Source of the DNA: Leptospira dzoumogneensis
GTDB lineage: Bacteria; Spirochaetota; Leptospiria; Leptospirales; Leptospiraceae
Reading direction: 5' to 3'
Assembly: GCF_004770895.1 (NCBI RefSeq)
Contig: NZ_RQHS01000001.1
Span: 139,213-203,212 of the forward strand
Length of the DNA stretch: 64,000 nucleotides
The position numbers and the translations under genes are program-made. Under the pieces are notes generated by a model. The model saw nothing but the letters and a program-made list of their open reading frames with translations. It made no database searches and was not told where the DNA came from. Below, piece after piece: positions 26,848 to 36,351 of the stretch (its first letter is position 1; every line of letters begins with the position of its first letter).

Positions 26848-29016
26848 TTAGTCGATCCGATAGGCAACTAATTTTCCTTTTAACTTAGCTATGGTGACTG
26901 ATTGTTCTTTGTCAGACTTCAGTTTTAAGAAGCCCAAAAGGGAAGGATCTCCTGCCACCAATGCCACATAGGATCCGGAGAAATTCTTTTTCAAAGTTTC
27001 TCCCCAGGTCGAATAGAGTTCAGAAACGGATTCCTTATCTCCCAATCGAACTCCGTAAGGAGGATTGGTCACAATTTTCCCTTCTTTGAATCCAAGGTCG
27101 GAATCCAATTCTTCTGCGGAAGCGACTTTCCAGCGGATCAGGTCTGCCACTCCTGCTTCTTTTGCATTTTTCTTTGCAAGTTCTATCGCATCTTCAGAAA
27201 TATCCGAGCCGAAGAGTAGGATCTCCTTAGAGTCCCATTCTTCTTTTGCTTTGCAAGGCCCGAAAAGTCGAGTGAAGATAGAAGATCTGGATAAACTTTT
27301 GTAATTCACCCAGCCTCCGTTTCTCATTCTGAGTGCAGCCTCTATCAATAAAGTTCCGGAACCGCAGAATGGATCGTACAATGCTTCTCCAGGTTTCCAA
27401 CCGGAAAAACGAAGTAATGCTTGTGCCAAAGTTTCTCTGAGAGGAGCTTCTCCACCTTCTCTTCCATGACCCCTTCTTTGTAAAGGTTGGGCATGCAACG
27501 CCACAAATAATTTTACCTGGTTCATTCTGGAACGAAGATAGAATAATACCTCCGGTTCTTCACGATCCGCTTCGGGTAGTTCCAGGCCTTGTGCTCTGAA
27601 TCTGTCGAATATCGCGTCTTTTAAACGATAAGTCGCGTAACGTGAATCTTGCAGGTTATCCTTTGTTGCAGCATCTATTCTGAACTTTGTTTTAGGAGAA
27701 AGTAATTTTTCGAAAGGGAACATTGCCGCGACTTCATATAGATCGTCTGGTCCTTGTATGTCCTGCCAAGAAGACAATTCAAAACTGATCCCGGAAGAAA
27801 TTCCGGAACTCAAACAAAAGTCTCTGACTTTTTTAGAAGGTCCCTTGAAAAAGACTCCTCCTCTGTTGTCGGAGAGGATTTCTAAACCTGCTTCCTTCAC
27901 TTCTTCTTTTAATAAGAATGCAAGACCATCTCCGCATGACGCGTGATAGGTGAGTGCTTCCGGTCTATCGAATTCCGAAAGAGAAAGTTTTGCGGATTGC
28001 CAACCTGCACGGATCCCTTCTCTAAAATTATCTTCTTCATAAGAACGAGTGGGACGTTCGGAACGAAATCCTTCTTTTCCGCGAGGAGAGAATGGACGTC
28101 TTTCGCCTCGTTCGGAATCACGAGAAAATGGTTTTCTTTCTCCACGATCTGAATTACGTGAGAATGGTTTGCGGTCGCCACGGTCAGAATTTTCTCCGTA
28201 GGAGCTCCTACCTTCTCTTCTTGTATTTCCGGAAAAGGGTTTTCTTTCACCTCGTTCCGAGTCACGAGAGTATGGCTTTCTATCTCCTCGTTCTGAGTCT
28301 CGAGAGAAAGGTTTTCTTTCTCCACGATCTGAATTACGTGAGAATGGTTTACGATCGCCACGGTCAGAATTTTCTCCGTAGGAGCTCCTACCTTCTCTTC
28401 TTGTATTTCCGGAAAAAGGTTTTCTTTCACCACGGTCTGAGTCTCGAGAGTATGATTTTCTCTCTCCTCTGTCTGAATCACGAGAGTATGGCTTTCTTTC
28501 TCCGCGTTCGGAATCTCGAGAGAAAGGTTTTCTTTCTCCACGATCTGAATTGCGTGAGAATGGTTTGCGGTCGCCTCGATCCGAATCTTTATCTCGATAC
28601 GGTTTTCTGTCATCGTCAGAAAATTTACGATTTCCGGAGCGGCCCGGTGGTTTGCGATCATTTCCGGAACGAAACGGTTTAGCACCGCCTCTTTCTTTTT
28701 TGAAGTCGGAAGTTTCTTTATCTTCTCTTCTTTTATAAGGCCTTTCAGATCCTTCTTCTTTTCTTGCTCTGAATGGTTTATCTTTTGGTTTGTCGGAAGA
28801 ATATCCTGACTTAGAATTTCCGTCTTTGGAACGATAAGGTCTTTCTGAATCGCCTCTTTCTTTAGAGCGATATGGTTTACGATCTGAATCTCTATCGAAG
28901 TCCGAACTTTTGGAGCGAGTCGGTCTTGAAAAAGAAGAACCTGATTTATTAGCAGGCCCCTTCTTGCCATAACCGGAAGAAGGGGATTTTTTAGGGGATG
29001 GTTTTTTGGAATTCAA
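26848..29016 (-). CDS. THUMP-domain RNA methyltransferase (RlmL-like) with long repetitive disordered tail
   Basis: 722 residues. Residues 1-340 are Arg/Lys/Ser/Asp/Glu-rich and almost certainly disordered, with 12-residue tandem repeats at about 141-310. The enzyme part begins near 355 (YHASCGDGLAFLLKEEV, THUMP/ferredoxin-like), continues through QPLQRRGHGREGGEAPLRE, and ends in a class I methyltransferase with motif I YDPFCGSGTLLIEAAL (about 553) and motif IV TNPPYGVRLGD. RlmL/TrmN-type enzymes make N2-methylguanosine in 23S rRNA or tRNA. The basic RG-containing tail may add RNA affinity. It starts 3 bases after the bfr stop. Confidence 0.85.
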   Translation of the reverse strand: MNSKKPSPKKSPSSGYGKKGPANKSGSSFSRPTRSKSSDFDRDSDRKPYRSKERGDSERPYRSKDGNSKSGYSSDKPKDKPFRARKEEGSERPYKRREDKETSDFKKERGGAKPFRSGNDRKPPGRSGNRKFSDDDRKPYRDKDSDRGDRKPFSRNSDRGERKPFSRDSERGERKPYSRDSDRGERKSYSRDSDRGERKPFSGNTRREGRSSYGENSDRGDRKPFSRNSDRGERKPFSRDSERGDRKPYSRDSERGERKPFSGNTRREGRSSYGENSDRGDRKPFSRNSDRGERKPFSRDSERGERRPFSPRGKEGFRSERPTRSYEEDNFREGIRAGWQSAKLSLSEFDRPEALTYHASCGDGLAFLLKEEVKEAGLEILSDNRGGVFFKGPSKKVRDFCLSSGISSGISFELSSWQDIQGPDDLYEVAAMFPFEKLLSPKTKFRIDAATKDNLQDSRYATYRLKDAIFDRFRAQGLELPEADREEPEVLFYLRSRMNQVKLFVALHAQPLQRRGHGREGGEAPLRETLAQALLRFSGWKPGEALYDPFCGSGTLLIEAALRMRNGGWVNYKSLSRSSIFTRLFGPCKAKEEWDSKEILLFGSDISEDAIELAKKNAKEAGVADLIRWKVASAEELDSDLGFKEGKIVTNPPYGVRLGDKESVSELYSTWGETLKKNFSGSYVALVAGDPSLLGFLKLKSDKEQSVTIAKLKGKLVAYRID
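28087..28596. repeat. 36-bp tandem coding repeats with 180-bp higher-order period
   Basis: About fourteen units of 12 codons (consensus RGERKPFSRDSE) lie inside the THUMP methyltransferase gene. A five-unit block containing FSGNTRREGRSSYGEN recurs at exactly 60 residues (180 bp), showing recent unequal duplication. The 36-bp period keeps other frames open too, producing long spurious reading frames on both strands. Confidence 0.9.
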
Positions 29017-29019
29017 TGC

Positions 29020-29487
29020 TTAGGCGATTTGTTGGGCCAAATAATTTTGGACCCCAATGGTTTTGATGATCTCTAGCTGGGCCTCGAGCCAGTCGATATG
29101 CTCCTCCTCGGAGACGAGGATCTTCTCGAGCAATTCACGTGTGCCGTTGTCTTTATTCTTGGTGGAAATTTCTATCCCACGATTCAAACGTTCTACGGCA
29201 TTATACTCTACGTCTAAATCGTTCTTTAGAATACTTTCAATATCCTTGCCTACATTGATCTTCATGTATCTTTGCAGATCAGGAATTCCGTCCAGGAAGA
29301 GTATACGTTCGATCACTTGGTCTGCGTGATTCATCTCTTCGATGGATTCCTTCTTCATGTAAGAAGCAAGCTTGTCATAACCCCAGTTCTTGTTCAACTT
29401 TGCGTGGATGAAATACTGGTTGATGGCTGTGAGTTCGGCGGAGAGCACTTCCGCTAAGATTTCGAGGACTTCTTGGTTTCCTTTCAC
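29020..29487 (-). CDS. bfr: Bacterioferritin
   Basis: 155 residues, full length. The diiron ferroxidase ligands are visible in the usual positions: the first-helix glutamate (LSAELTAINQYF), ESIEEMNHAD (Glu and His), the Glu in DVEYNAVERLN, and EEEHIDWLEAQ near the C-terminus. The heme-ligand methionine of bacterioferritins is present in EEMNHAD, so this is Bfr rather than plain ferritin. It stores iron in a 24-mer and detoxifies Fe2+/peroxide. It is the first gene of a minus-strand operon with the RNA methyltransferase, NAGS and DCC genes. Confidence 0.93.
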   Translation of the reverse strand: MKGNQEVLEILAEVLSAELTAINQYFIHAKLNKNWGYDKLASYMKKESIEEMNHADQVIERILFLDGIPDLQRYMKINVGKDIESILKNDLDVEYNAVERLNRGIEISTKNKDNGTRELLEKILVSEEEHIDWLEAQLEIIKTIGVQNYLAQQIA

Positions 29488-29618
29488 GTCGTTTCTCCTA
29501 CCTCAGATCACTATAAACGAGAGTGCCTATTTTGAAAAGCGAGATTCGAAAAAAGGCAGCGCCGTCTCTTAAGTTTTTGACTTTGCTCGAAATCAGGAGC
29601 AGTAAAATTTGTAGGAAT

Positions 29619-30743
29619 ATGACCTCGGCCTATGTGCTCGACTCTCATTTAAGTAAATTTGGCAAGACTGATTCCGACTATCAATCGCTATCCTATGATA
29701 CTGCGAATCATTTACTTAAGAAGAATCCAGGTTTTGTTCCTGAATTTCTAATATTTGCATGTATGGCCCCGGAACGTTATACTGGGGAAATTTTTTTACC
29801 GGCTAAGATCAAAGAAGATCTGGGACTTTCTTCTTTATTTGCGATCCGTTCTGAGACTGCATCTTCCAGTGGGGCTTCTGCTTTACATCTGGCCCGTTAT
29901 CTTCTTCTATCGGGAAAATTTAAAAGGGGGATCGTGATCGGAACAGAGGTCATGAGTAGACTTCCTAGAGAAGAGAACAATCTACTTTTAGGTTCGGTAC
30001 TTTCTTCCCGGCAAAGAAACCTGGCAATGTCCATGGCCCAGGGGGGGGCGCTGACAGCTACCAGGTATTTAAAGGATTTTGGATATACTAGAAAGGAACT
30101 TTTTAGGTTATCCAAGAAACTTCATGATAACGGCCTTGAGAATAAGATCGCACATATTCGAAAAAACTTAAGCGAAGAGGAATACTTCTCCTCTCCTATA
30201 TTCTCCAGTCCATTATGTTTATATGATATTTCTCCTTTGTCAGACGGTTCCTGCGCATTATTATTAGAAACGGATCCGGCAAGATTGAAGAAGGACCGCA
30301 AAAAAATTGAGATCACCGGCACGGGACACGGTTTAGGGAATGTGAATGGAGTTCCAGGAGGGCTTAGTTTTACTGCATCCAAATCCGCGTTTAATCAGGC
30401 TTATGCGGAAGCAGGTAAAAAACCTTCTGATATTCAAGTTGCGGAACTTCACGACGCATTTACTATTTTTGAGATCATTGCCGCGGAAGATGCAGGACTA
30501 TTTCCACAAGGAAAGGCACTTGCAAATGTGGCAGAAGGGATCACTGATAAAAGAGGAAGGCTTCCGATCAATCCATCCGGAGGATTGAAAACAAGAGGTC
30601 ACCCGGTGGGAGTTTCGGGGCTTGCACAGATCGCTGAACTTTGTATATTTATGAACGAGAATGATACGGATACTGCACTCGGTTTATCCATAGGAGGATT
30701 GGGAGTGAATAATTTTGCCACCATCCTCGAGGCCAAAAAATAA
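29619..30743 (+). CDS. Thiolase-like protein lacking the nucleophilic cysteine
   Basis: 374 residues from the ATG at 29619, preceded by AGGA; upstream codons to 29523 look non-coding. The thiolase fold is clear from ALGLSIGGLGVNN at the end, GGLKTRGHPVGVSG, VAELHDAFTIFE and GDG-like LSDGSCALLLE. Where thiolases have the acylated cysteine (AACASG), this protein reads TASSSGASALH (Ser82-84), and the second catalytic cysteine near the C-terminus is also missing. It resembles SCPx-type lipid-transfer thiolases. It may be a non-condensing acyl-CoA-binding protein. It abuts the heptosyltransferase gene. Confidence 0.7.
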   Translation: MTSAYVLDSHLSKFGKTDSDYQSLSYDTANHLLKKNPGFVPEFLIFACMAPERYTGEIFLPAKIKEDLGLSSLFAIRSETASSSGASALHLARYLLLSGKFKRGIVIGTEVMSRLPREENNLLLGSVLSSRQRNLAMSMAQGGALTATRYLKDFGYTRKELFRLSKKLHDNGLENKIAHIRKNLSEEEYFSSPIFSSPLCLYDISPLSDGSCALLLETDPARLKKDRKKIEITGTGHGLGNVNGVPGGLSFTASKSAFNQAYAEAGKKPSDIQVAELHDAFTIFEIIAAEDAGLFPQGKALANVAEGITDKRGRLPINPSGGLKTRGHPVGVSGLAQIAELCIFMNENDTDTALGLSIGGLGVNNFATILEAKK

Positions 30744-31766
30744 ATGCCTGAAAATATTTTAGTCATCCAAACTGCATTCTTAGGAGATCTGATCTTAACT
30801 ACTCCACTTTTTAGGGAGATCAAGAGAAGGTTTCCTGATTCTAAAATGACGGTGATCGTGAATAAAGGAACCGAATCCGTTCTGGAAGCAAATCCTTGGA
30901 TAGATCTTATCATTCCTTTGGATAAGAAACAGATCAAGTCTTCTGTCTTTGGATTTTGGAATTTCTGTAAAGAATTAAGAAAACATAATTTTACACTTTG
31001 TATTTCTCCCCATTTTTCATTTCGTTCTTCCATTATTTCTTTTTTAAGCGGGGCTAAAAGAAGGATCGGATATAAGACTGCTGGATTTTCTTTTTTATTA
31101 AATGATAGAAGGCCTCGATCATTAAGAGGACCTCATGAAGTAGACAAACTTCTTTCTTTGATCTATTCGGAAGAAGAAAGAAAAAATATTTCCAGACAAC
31201 CTGAACTGTTTTGGAAGCCGGGTTCGGTTGCCGGGATCCAATCCGAAATGAAAAAGAACGGTTTGGAAAAAGGGAATTATATACTGATTTCTCCTTCTTC
31301 CGTATGGGAAACAAAACGTTTGCCAGCGGATAAATTCAAAACGGTCAGTAAACTTCTACATGAAAAAACAGGGCTGAAAATCGTTCTGACCGGAGGCAAA
31401 GGAGATTCTAAACTTTGTGAAGAAGTAGGAGAAGGTTTCGGGATCAACCTTGCTGGTAAGACAACTCTTCCCGAGATGAGTTATTTGATGAGCAAAGCGG
31501 CACTTCTTGTGACCAACGATTCTTCTCCCATTCATTTTGCTTCTGCATTTAATATCCCGACTTTGGCCGCTTTCGGAGCAACCATCCCTGCATTCGGTTA
31601 TACACCTTTGGCGGATCGTGTTTTTATCTCCGAGATAAACGGCCTAGACTGTCGTCCTTGTGGCATTCATGGGGGAAGGGTCTGTCCTAAAAAACATTTT
31701 CGTTGTATGTTGGAACAGGATACGGACAGAATGGTGGAAGAAGGAATTCGTCTAATAAAAGGATAA
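30744..31766 (+). CDS. Glycosyltransferase family 9 (lipopolysaccharide heptosyltransferase-like)
   Basis: 340 residues. The N-terminal signature ILVIQTAFLGDLILTTPLFREI and the C-terminal LLVTNDSSPIHFASAFNIPTLAAFGAT are diagnostic of GT9 enzymes such as WaaF/WaaC, which add heptose to lipid-A core in the inner leaflet. A cysteine-rich stretch (DCRPCGIHGGRVCPKKHFRC) near residue 300 is common in WaaF-like proteins. The ATG follows the thiolase stop immediately and the peptidase gene follows after 2 bases, so the three are one transcript. Confidence 0.88.
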   Translation: MPENILVIQTAFLGDLILTTPLFREIKRRFPDSKMTVIVNKGTESVLEANPWIDLIIPLDKKQIKSSVFGFWNFCKELRKHNFTLCISPHFSFRSSIISFLSGAKRRIGYKTAGFSFLLNDRRPRSLRGPHEVDKLLSLIYSEEERKNISRQPELFWKPGSVAGIQSEMKKNGLEKGNYILISPSSVWETKRLPADKFKTVSKLLHEKTGLKIVLTGGKGDSKLCEEVGEGFGINLAGKTTLPEMSYLMSKAALLVTNDSSPIHFASAFNIPTLAAFGATIPAFGYTPLADRVFISEINGLDCRPCGIHGGRVCPKKHFRCMLEQDTDRMVEEGIRLIKG

Positions 31767-31768
31767 TT

Positions 31769-33058
31769 ATGGACCAGAACATTTTTAGAAAACGGATCCG
31801 AGAAGTTCAGAATCTTTTAAAAGAGTCGGAAGTCCTTCTGCTATTTGCAGCTCCTCAGAAGATCCGTAATAGAGATGTGGAGTATAAGTTCAGACAGGAT
31901 TCCGATTATTATTATCTGACAGGTATCGAAGAAGAAGACGGTGTTTTGGTCTTACGCAGGGACTTCTCCGCTCATTTTGCTCTTCCTAAAGATAAAGAGA
32001 AAGAAATTTGGACGGGTATTCGTTTAGGCAAAGAAGAGATCAAAAAAAGATTGGAGCTGGATCAAAGTTTCGATCTGGGAGAATGGGATCCTAAGATCTC
32101 CGATATTCTTACAAATCAATTCACATTATATCATTTTTTTGGAAAGGACTCCAAAAGAGATTCGGAATTACTCGAACTGATTAGCTCTTTGAATAGAAGA
32201 TTGAGAGAAGGTAAGTTCGGCCCTCAGAGATGGGAGATCCCTAATTTTCTTCATGAAATGAGAATGTTAAAGTCCCCGGAAGAGATCGAAAAATTAAAAG
32301 AATCTTCCAGGATAACTGCTCTAGGCCACGAAAGATTATTCAAAGAAACCAAAGTAGGAATGTACGAATTTGAATTAGAGTCCATTCTGGAATCTGAATA
32401 TTTGAAACATGGTGCCTGGGGTGGAGGTTACGGTCATATAGTCGCCGCAGGAAAGAATGCAACCATTCTTCATTATACAACCAATCGTGCCAAGATAGGC
32501 GATAACGAACTCATCTTAGTGGATAGCGGAGCGGAGAAGGATTATTATACCGCTGACGTTACCCGCGTTTTCCCGTCCGGGAAAAAATTCACCTCGGAAC
32601 AAAGAACGATTTACCAACTTGTATTGGATGTGCAGAAACAAGCGATCTTGGATACGAAACAAGGCGTTGAATTCAATGCAGTTCATGAGAAGACTGTGAA
32701 AAATTTAACTTCCGGATTGATAGATCTTGGTTTGTTAAAGGGTGGCCTTTCTGAGATTATAGAGAAGGGAGAATACCGCAGATTTTATATGCATAGGACC
32801 GGGCATTATCTTGGAATGGATGTGCATGATGTGGGGCGCTATTTCGAAAATGGAAAGAGTAAACCTATGCAGAACGGACTCGTAGTCACTGTGGAGCCTG
32901 GACTGTATTTTGATCCGACTGATGAAACAATCCCTGCCGGTTTTAGAGGGATCGGAGTTAGGATAGAGGATGATGTTTTGGTGAACGGAGACAATCCTGT
33001 AGTTCTGACTTCTATGATCGCAAAAGAAGTAGATGAGATTGAGGCAATGAGGGGCTAA
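31769..33058 (+). CDS. pepP: Xaa-Pro aminopeptidase (M24B)
   Basis: 429 residues from the ATG at 31769, preceded by AAAGGA. The N-terminal aminopeptidase-P domain (RKRIREVQNLLKES, YKFRQDSDYYYLTGIEE) is followed by the pita-bread metallopeptidase domain with dimetal ligands: LVDSGAEKDYYTADVTR (two Asp), HRTGHYLGMDVHD (His), VTVEPGLY (Glu) and VRIEDDVLV (Glu). It removes N-terminal residues preceding proline. Cytoplasmic. Last gene of the thiolase/GT9 operon. Confidence 0.88.
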   Translation: MDQNIFRKRIREVQNLLKESEVLLLFAAPQKIRNRDVEYKFRQDSDYYYLTGIEEEDGVLVLRRDFSAHFALPKDKEKEIWTGIRLGKEEIKKRLELDQSFDLGEWDPKISDILTNQFTLYHFFGKDSKRDSELLELISSLNRRLREGKFGPQRWEIPNFLHEMRMLKSPEEIEKLKESSRITALGHERLFKETKVGMYEFELESILESEYLKHGAWGGGYGHIVAAGKNATILHYTTNRAKIGDNELILVDSGAEKDYYTADVTRVFPSGKKFTSEQRTIYQLVLDVQKQAILDTKQGVEFNAVHEKTVKNLTSGLIDLGLLKGGLSEIIEKGEYRRFYMHRTGHYLGMDVHDVGRYFENGKSKPMQNGLVVTVEPGLYFDPTDETIPAGFRGIGVRIEDDVLVNGDNPVVLTSMIAKEVDEIEAMRG

Positions 33059-33319
33059 TAAATTTTTATAATATCCTCCGGAATATTGGTTCCAAAAATC
33101 GCCATAAGCTATGAAGAGCGCTGTTGGTTTTGTGATTGACCAAGAGTTTTGCTTTTTGACGCGGTTTTGATTTCTTGTTTACGTCTCCAAACTTTTCGCC
33201 TTAGTCGCCGATTTTGCTCTAAGACGAACTAAATTCAAAAATTTTAATGTTCATTCTATTTTTCATTTGAATACATTTGTTCCATATTATTGATTCGATC
33301 CCAACATTCGGGAGCGAAT
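33059..33319. other. AT-rich intergenic stretch
   Basis: 261 bases between the pepP-like stop and the next start. It is more AT-rich than its neighbours, with several short T-runs, but I see no convincing terminator, promoter, RNA gene or repeat in it. Confidence 0.4.
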
Positions 33320-33748
33320 ATGGAAGAAGTTTTTAGAAAACAAATATTAGAGAACAAGGGTACTATCCAAATCGATTGGAGAATTCCTTTGGAAATGGAA
33401 TCGATCTGGAGAGATTCAGTAATCTATTTGGGAGAACCGAAGGAGATCCTGGAATTCTTGATTTCTGGTTTTAGGGAAAGAAGACAAAAAGGTAAAATCC
33501 CAAAATTAGATTTTGAAAAAGTCAAAAGCAGCGATTCCAGAAAAAGGATCCGAGTGTATGGGGCCAATTATTGGGAGGCAATGGGTTACGCTAAGGAAAG
33601 GAATGTATCTACTAGTAGTTTTTTAAGTTCACTTTTAAGAATGGAGTGGATCTTAAGTTCAGGATTTCAGTCGTTTAGAAGAGAAAATCCGAAACTGAAA
33701 AAAGAAACTGCGAAAAACGAGGAGAAGTTCCTGCCCTGGGGAGCTTGA
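33320..33748 (+). CDS. Small hypothetical protein, possibly DUF1564 family
   Basis: 142 residues from the ATG at 33320, preceded by GGGAG at 33310-33314; an in-frame upstream ATA/TTG region is unlikely. The C-terminal half (RIRVYGANYWEAMGYAKERN followed by VSTSSFLSSLLRMEWIL) resembles the ribbon-helix-helix-like DUF1564 proteins that are numerous in Leptospira, but this is from memory of the pattern only. No membrane segment. Flanked by AT-rich DNA and, downstream, a degenerate palindromic repeat, so it may be an accessory gene. Confidence 0.5.
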   Translation: MEEVFRKQILENKGTIQIDWRIPLEMESIWRDSVIYLGEPKEILEFLISGFRERRQKGKIPKLDFEKVKSSDSRKRIRVYGANYWEAMGYAKERNVSTSSFLSSLLRMEWILSSGFQSFRRENPKLKKETAKNEEKFLPWGA

Positions 33749-33761
33749 GGTGAAGGTGCTA

Positions 33762-33777
33762 TGTTGGAATTCCCACC
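33762..33777. repeat. Degenerate copy of the dispersed palindrome
   Basis: TGTTGGAATTCCCACC, with two mismatches in the right arm, in the short gap before the convergent amidohydrolase gene. Confidence 0.5.
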
Positions 33778-33795
33778 GCTCCCTATTTCAGATCC

Positions 33796-34974
33796 TCAGT
33801 GAGTTTCCAAATAAAGTCGAATCGCTTCTTTCATCACAGATAAACCGATTGGAAGAGAAGTTTCATCAATATCAAACTTGGAACTGTGATGCGGATGAAC
33901 GAGCCCCTTCTCCTCATTCATAGAACCTACGAAAAAGTAACATCCTGGGACCTTCATCAAAAATGCGGAGAAGTCCTCTCCACCCATGGTCTTTGCATGT
34001 TCTTCTGTGACTGAGTTCGGGCCTAAAATATTCTCGGACGCTTTTCGGACCAGATTTGCCATTTCAGGATGATTGATCGTAGGAGCATTTGTTCTTTCGT
34101 AACGGATGATTGCCTTTGCTCCAAAAGCGGAAGCAGTGTTCTCCACGACTCTTTTGAATAATTCAGGCGCCTTATCGAACATTTCTTTTGTGAATGTTCG
34201 GATCGTACCTTTTAGTTCTGCAGTTTCTGAAATTACATTAAATGCGTGGCCTGCATGGAAAGCGCCCACTGTAACTACGCAAGAATCCAGAGGATCGGTA
34301 TTTCGGGATACGATACTTTGGAGTGCAGTGACTATATGAGAACCTACTAATATAGGATCCACCGTATGTTGCGGCATTGCTCCGTGACCGCTGATACCTT
34401 GGACTGTGATCTGGAATTCATCTACAGCCGCCATCATCGGGCCGTCTACGACTCCCACCTTACCCACAGGAATATGATTCCATACATGAAGCGCTAATGC
34501 GGCGGAAACATCGTATTTTTCTAATATTCCTTCTTCTATCATGCGGTCTGCGCCTTGTCCGCCTTCTTCCGCAGGTTGGAATACTAATAATACTCTTCCT
34601 TTTGGAACGATCGCACTTGGATTTTCTTTCAGCTCAGAGGCAAGCCCCATCAAAACGGAAGTATGAGCGTCGTGACCACATGCATGCATAACGCCTTCGT
34701 GAACGGAAGTGTAATCTGTTTTATTCTCTTCTAAGATTGGAAGAGCATCCATATCCGCTCTTACTAAAAGAGTTTTACCCGGTTTTCCCGAATCTATTAG
34801 ACAAGCGATCCCTGTTTTTGCGATCCCGGATTGAAAAATATAACCTAAGGATTTTAGATGTTGGGATACAAAATCCGCTGTCCCTACTTCTTCGTATCTG
34901 AGTTCGGGATGTTTGTGAATGAATCTGCGGTATCGGACTAATTCTTCGGTCCTTGTAGGGGAGACTGTTTTCAT
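33796..34974 (-). CDS. M20-family amidohydrolase (N-acyl amino acid hydrolase type)
   Basis: 392 residues. The dimetal motifs of M20D hydrolases are visible: [16 protein letters not shown] (about 95-110), [18 protein letters not shown] (about 130-148), the lid domain ([16 protein letters not shown]) and [15 protein letters not shown] near the C-terminus. Relatives hydrolyse N-acetyl or other N-acyl amino acids, or IAA-amino-acid conjugates. Cytoplasmic, single gene, convergent with the small hypothetical. Confidence 0.87.
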   Translation of the reverse strand: MKTVSPTRTEELVRYRRFIHKHPELRYEEVGTADFVSQHLKSLGYIFQSGIAKTGIACLIDSGKPGKTLLVRADMDALPILEENKTDYTSVHEGVMHACGHDAHTSVLMGLASELKENPSAIVPKGRVLLVFQPAEEGGQGADRMIEEGILEKYDVSAALALHVWNHIPVGKVGVVDGPMMAAVDEFQITVQGISGHGAMPQHTVDPILVGSHIVTALQSIVSRNTDPLDSCVVTVGAFHAGHAFNVISETAELKGTIRTFTKEMFDKAPELFKRVVENTASAFGAKAIIRYERTNAPTINHPEMANLVRKASENILGPNSVTEEHAKTMGGEDFSAFLMKVPGCYFFVGSMNEEKGLVHPHHSSKFDIDETSLPIGLSVMKEAIRLYLETH

Positions 34975-35100
34975 GATCTATCTAGGATGATTTACTCTGA
35001 AATCGGTTTTTAGTCCCTTCTTTTTTTATTTTTTCGAAAAGAGAGAAATCAGGTCTTTAGGCTTGTTTTTCTGTATTATGAGGTCAATAAATTAGACAAG

Positions 35101-36318
35101 ATGGGACCGGTGTCTAAAATCCAAAAGATCTACATTTATATTATCTTCTTATATTTTGTATTTTTGGCGCAATGTTCCAAGCCAGGTCATTCTAATATTC
35201 CACTTCTTCCTTTCTTGTCCGGATGTAGCGCAGATAGAAACCCTCCTTGTTTGAAACTTACCGAGATCGCTTCCGGGTTTAATGCTCCCTTGTTTTTTGT
35301 TTCACCGTCTGGAGATGCGGATCGGACCTTTGTTTTGGAACAAGGGGGGAAGGTTCGTTTGATCAAGAATGGCACTCTTTTAACTTCTCCATTTATAGAT
35401 CTGGGATCGGAAGGTCTGGATCTAATTTCATTCTCAGGAGAAAGAGGCTTACTCGGTCTTGCATTTCATCCAAACTATAATACAAACGGAAGATTTTGGG
35501 TGAACTATACGCGCAAATCGGATGGGGCTACCGTTGTTGCGGAATATTCCAGATCTTCTTCCGATCCTGATCTTGCAAATTCAGGTTCAGGTTCCATTCT
35601 ATTTACGATAAATCAACCATTCAGTAATCATAATGGAGGAATGATGGCCTTCGATACCGGAGGTTATCTTTTGGTAGGAATGGGAGATGGGGGAGGGTCA
35701 GGTGATCCGGATAACGAGGCTCAGAATTTAGAATCTTCTCTGGGTAAGATCCTAAGAATAGACATAGATAATTATCCTACGCCTGCTCCAGGGAATAGAC
35801 CCGCAACCGGATTAGAAAATCCTCATATTTGGGATTGGGGACTTAGGAATCCTTGGAGATTCAGTTTGGATAGAAGCACCGGAGATCTGTATATCGCAGA
35901 CGTGGGGCAAAACGATTACGAAGAATTGAATATAGAACCCGCGAACACAGGAATCAAGAATTACGGATGGAGACTAACGGAAGGAAATCATTGTTATGAC
36001 CCTTCTATCGGATGTAATACTTCGGGGATCAGTTTTCCGAAATTAGAATACAATCATTTTATAGGAAGTTCTATCACAGGCGGTTATGTGTATAGGGGAT
36101 CAAACTTTCCAGAGTTAAGCGGAAGATATTTTTACGGCGATTTTATCAGGGGTAAGATCTGGTCCATTCTTTGGGATGGGACCAATATCACGGACCAGAT
36201 AGAACATACTTCTGAAATGGGATTTTCTTCCAATGTATCTTCTTTCGGAGAAGATTCGAATGGAGAAGTCTACGTAGTAGACTATAACGGTAAAATTTTC
36301 CGGATCGATCTAAAATAA
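35101..36318 (+). CDS. Lipoprotein PQQ-dependent sugar dehydrogenase-like beta-propeller
   Basis: 405 residues. The signal peptide (IYIIFLYFVFLAQC) ends in a lipobox with Cys25, so it is an anchored extracytoplasmic protein. The propeller follows the soluble glucose/aldose dehydrogenase family (Ylii/Asd type): GERGLLGLAFHPNYNTNG, the catalytic-histidine segment FSNHNGGMMAF, LVGMGDGGGSGDPDNEAQ for calcium and PQQ binding, WDWGLRNPWRFS, and GGYVYRGSNFPELSGRYFYGD. It would oxidise sugars or sugar-like ligands, if PQQ is available. Confidence 0.85.
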   Translation: MGPVSKIQKIYIYIIFLYFVFLAQCSKPGHSNIPLLPFLSGCSADRNPPCLKLTEIASGFNAPLFFVSPSGDADRTFVLEQGGKVRLIKNGTLLTSPFIDLGSEGLDLISFSGERGLLGLAFHPNYNTNGRFWVNYTRKSDGATVVAEYSRSSSDPDLANSGSGSILFTINQPFSNHNGGMMAFDTGGYLLVGMGDGGGSGDPDNEAQNLESSLGKILRIDIDNYPTPAPGNRPATGLENPHIWDWGLRNPWRFSLDRSTGDLYIADVGQNDYEELNIEPANTGIKNYGWRLTEGNHCYDPSIGCNTSGISFPKLEYNHFIGSSITGGYVYRGSNFPELSGRYFYGDFIRGKIWSILWDGTNITDQIEHTSEMGFSSNVSSFGEDSNGEVYVVDYNGKIFRIDLK

Positions 36319-36351
36319 TTTCAATCCGAATTCAAATGATTTCTGAATAAT

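Noticed and set aside
28087..28596. Regular 36-bp repeats resembling a CRISPR array
   Set aside because: Units are contiguous without unique spacers and encode an in-frame 12-residue protein repeat; no cas gene nearby.
28092..28682. Plus-strand open frame of 196 codons
   Set aside because: It is the antisense shadow of the repeat region in the THUMP methyltransferase gene, with no ribosome binding site or family match.
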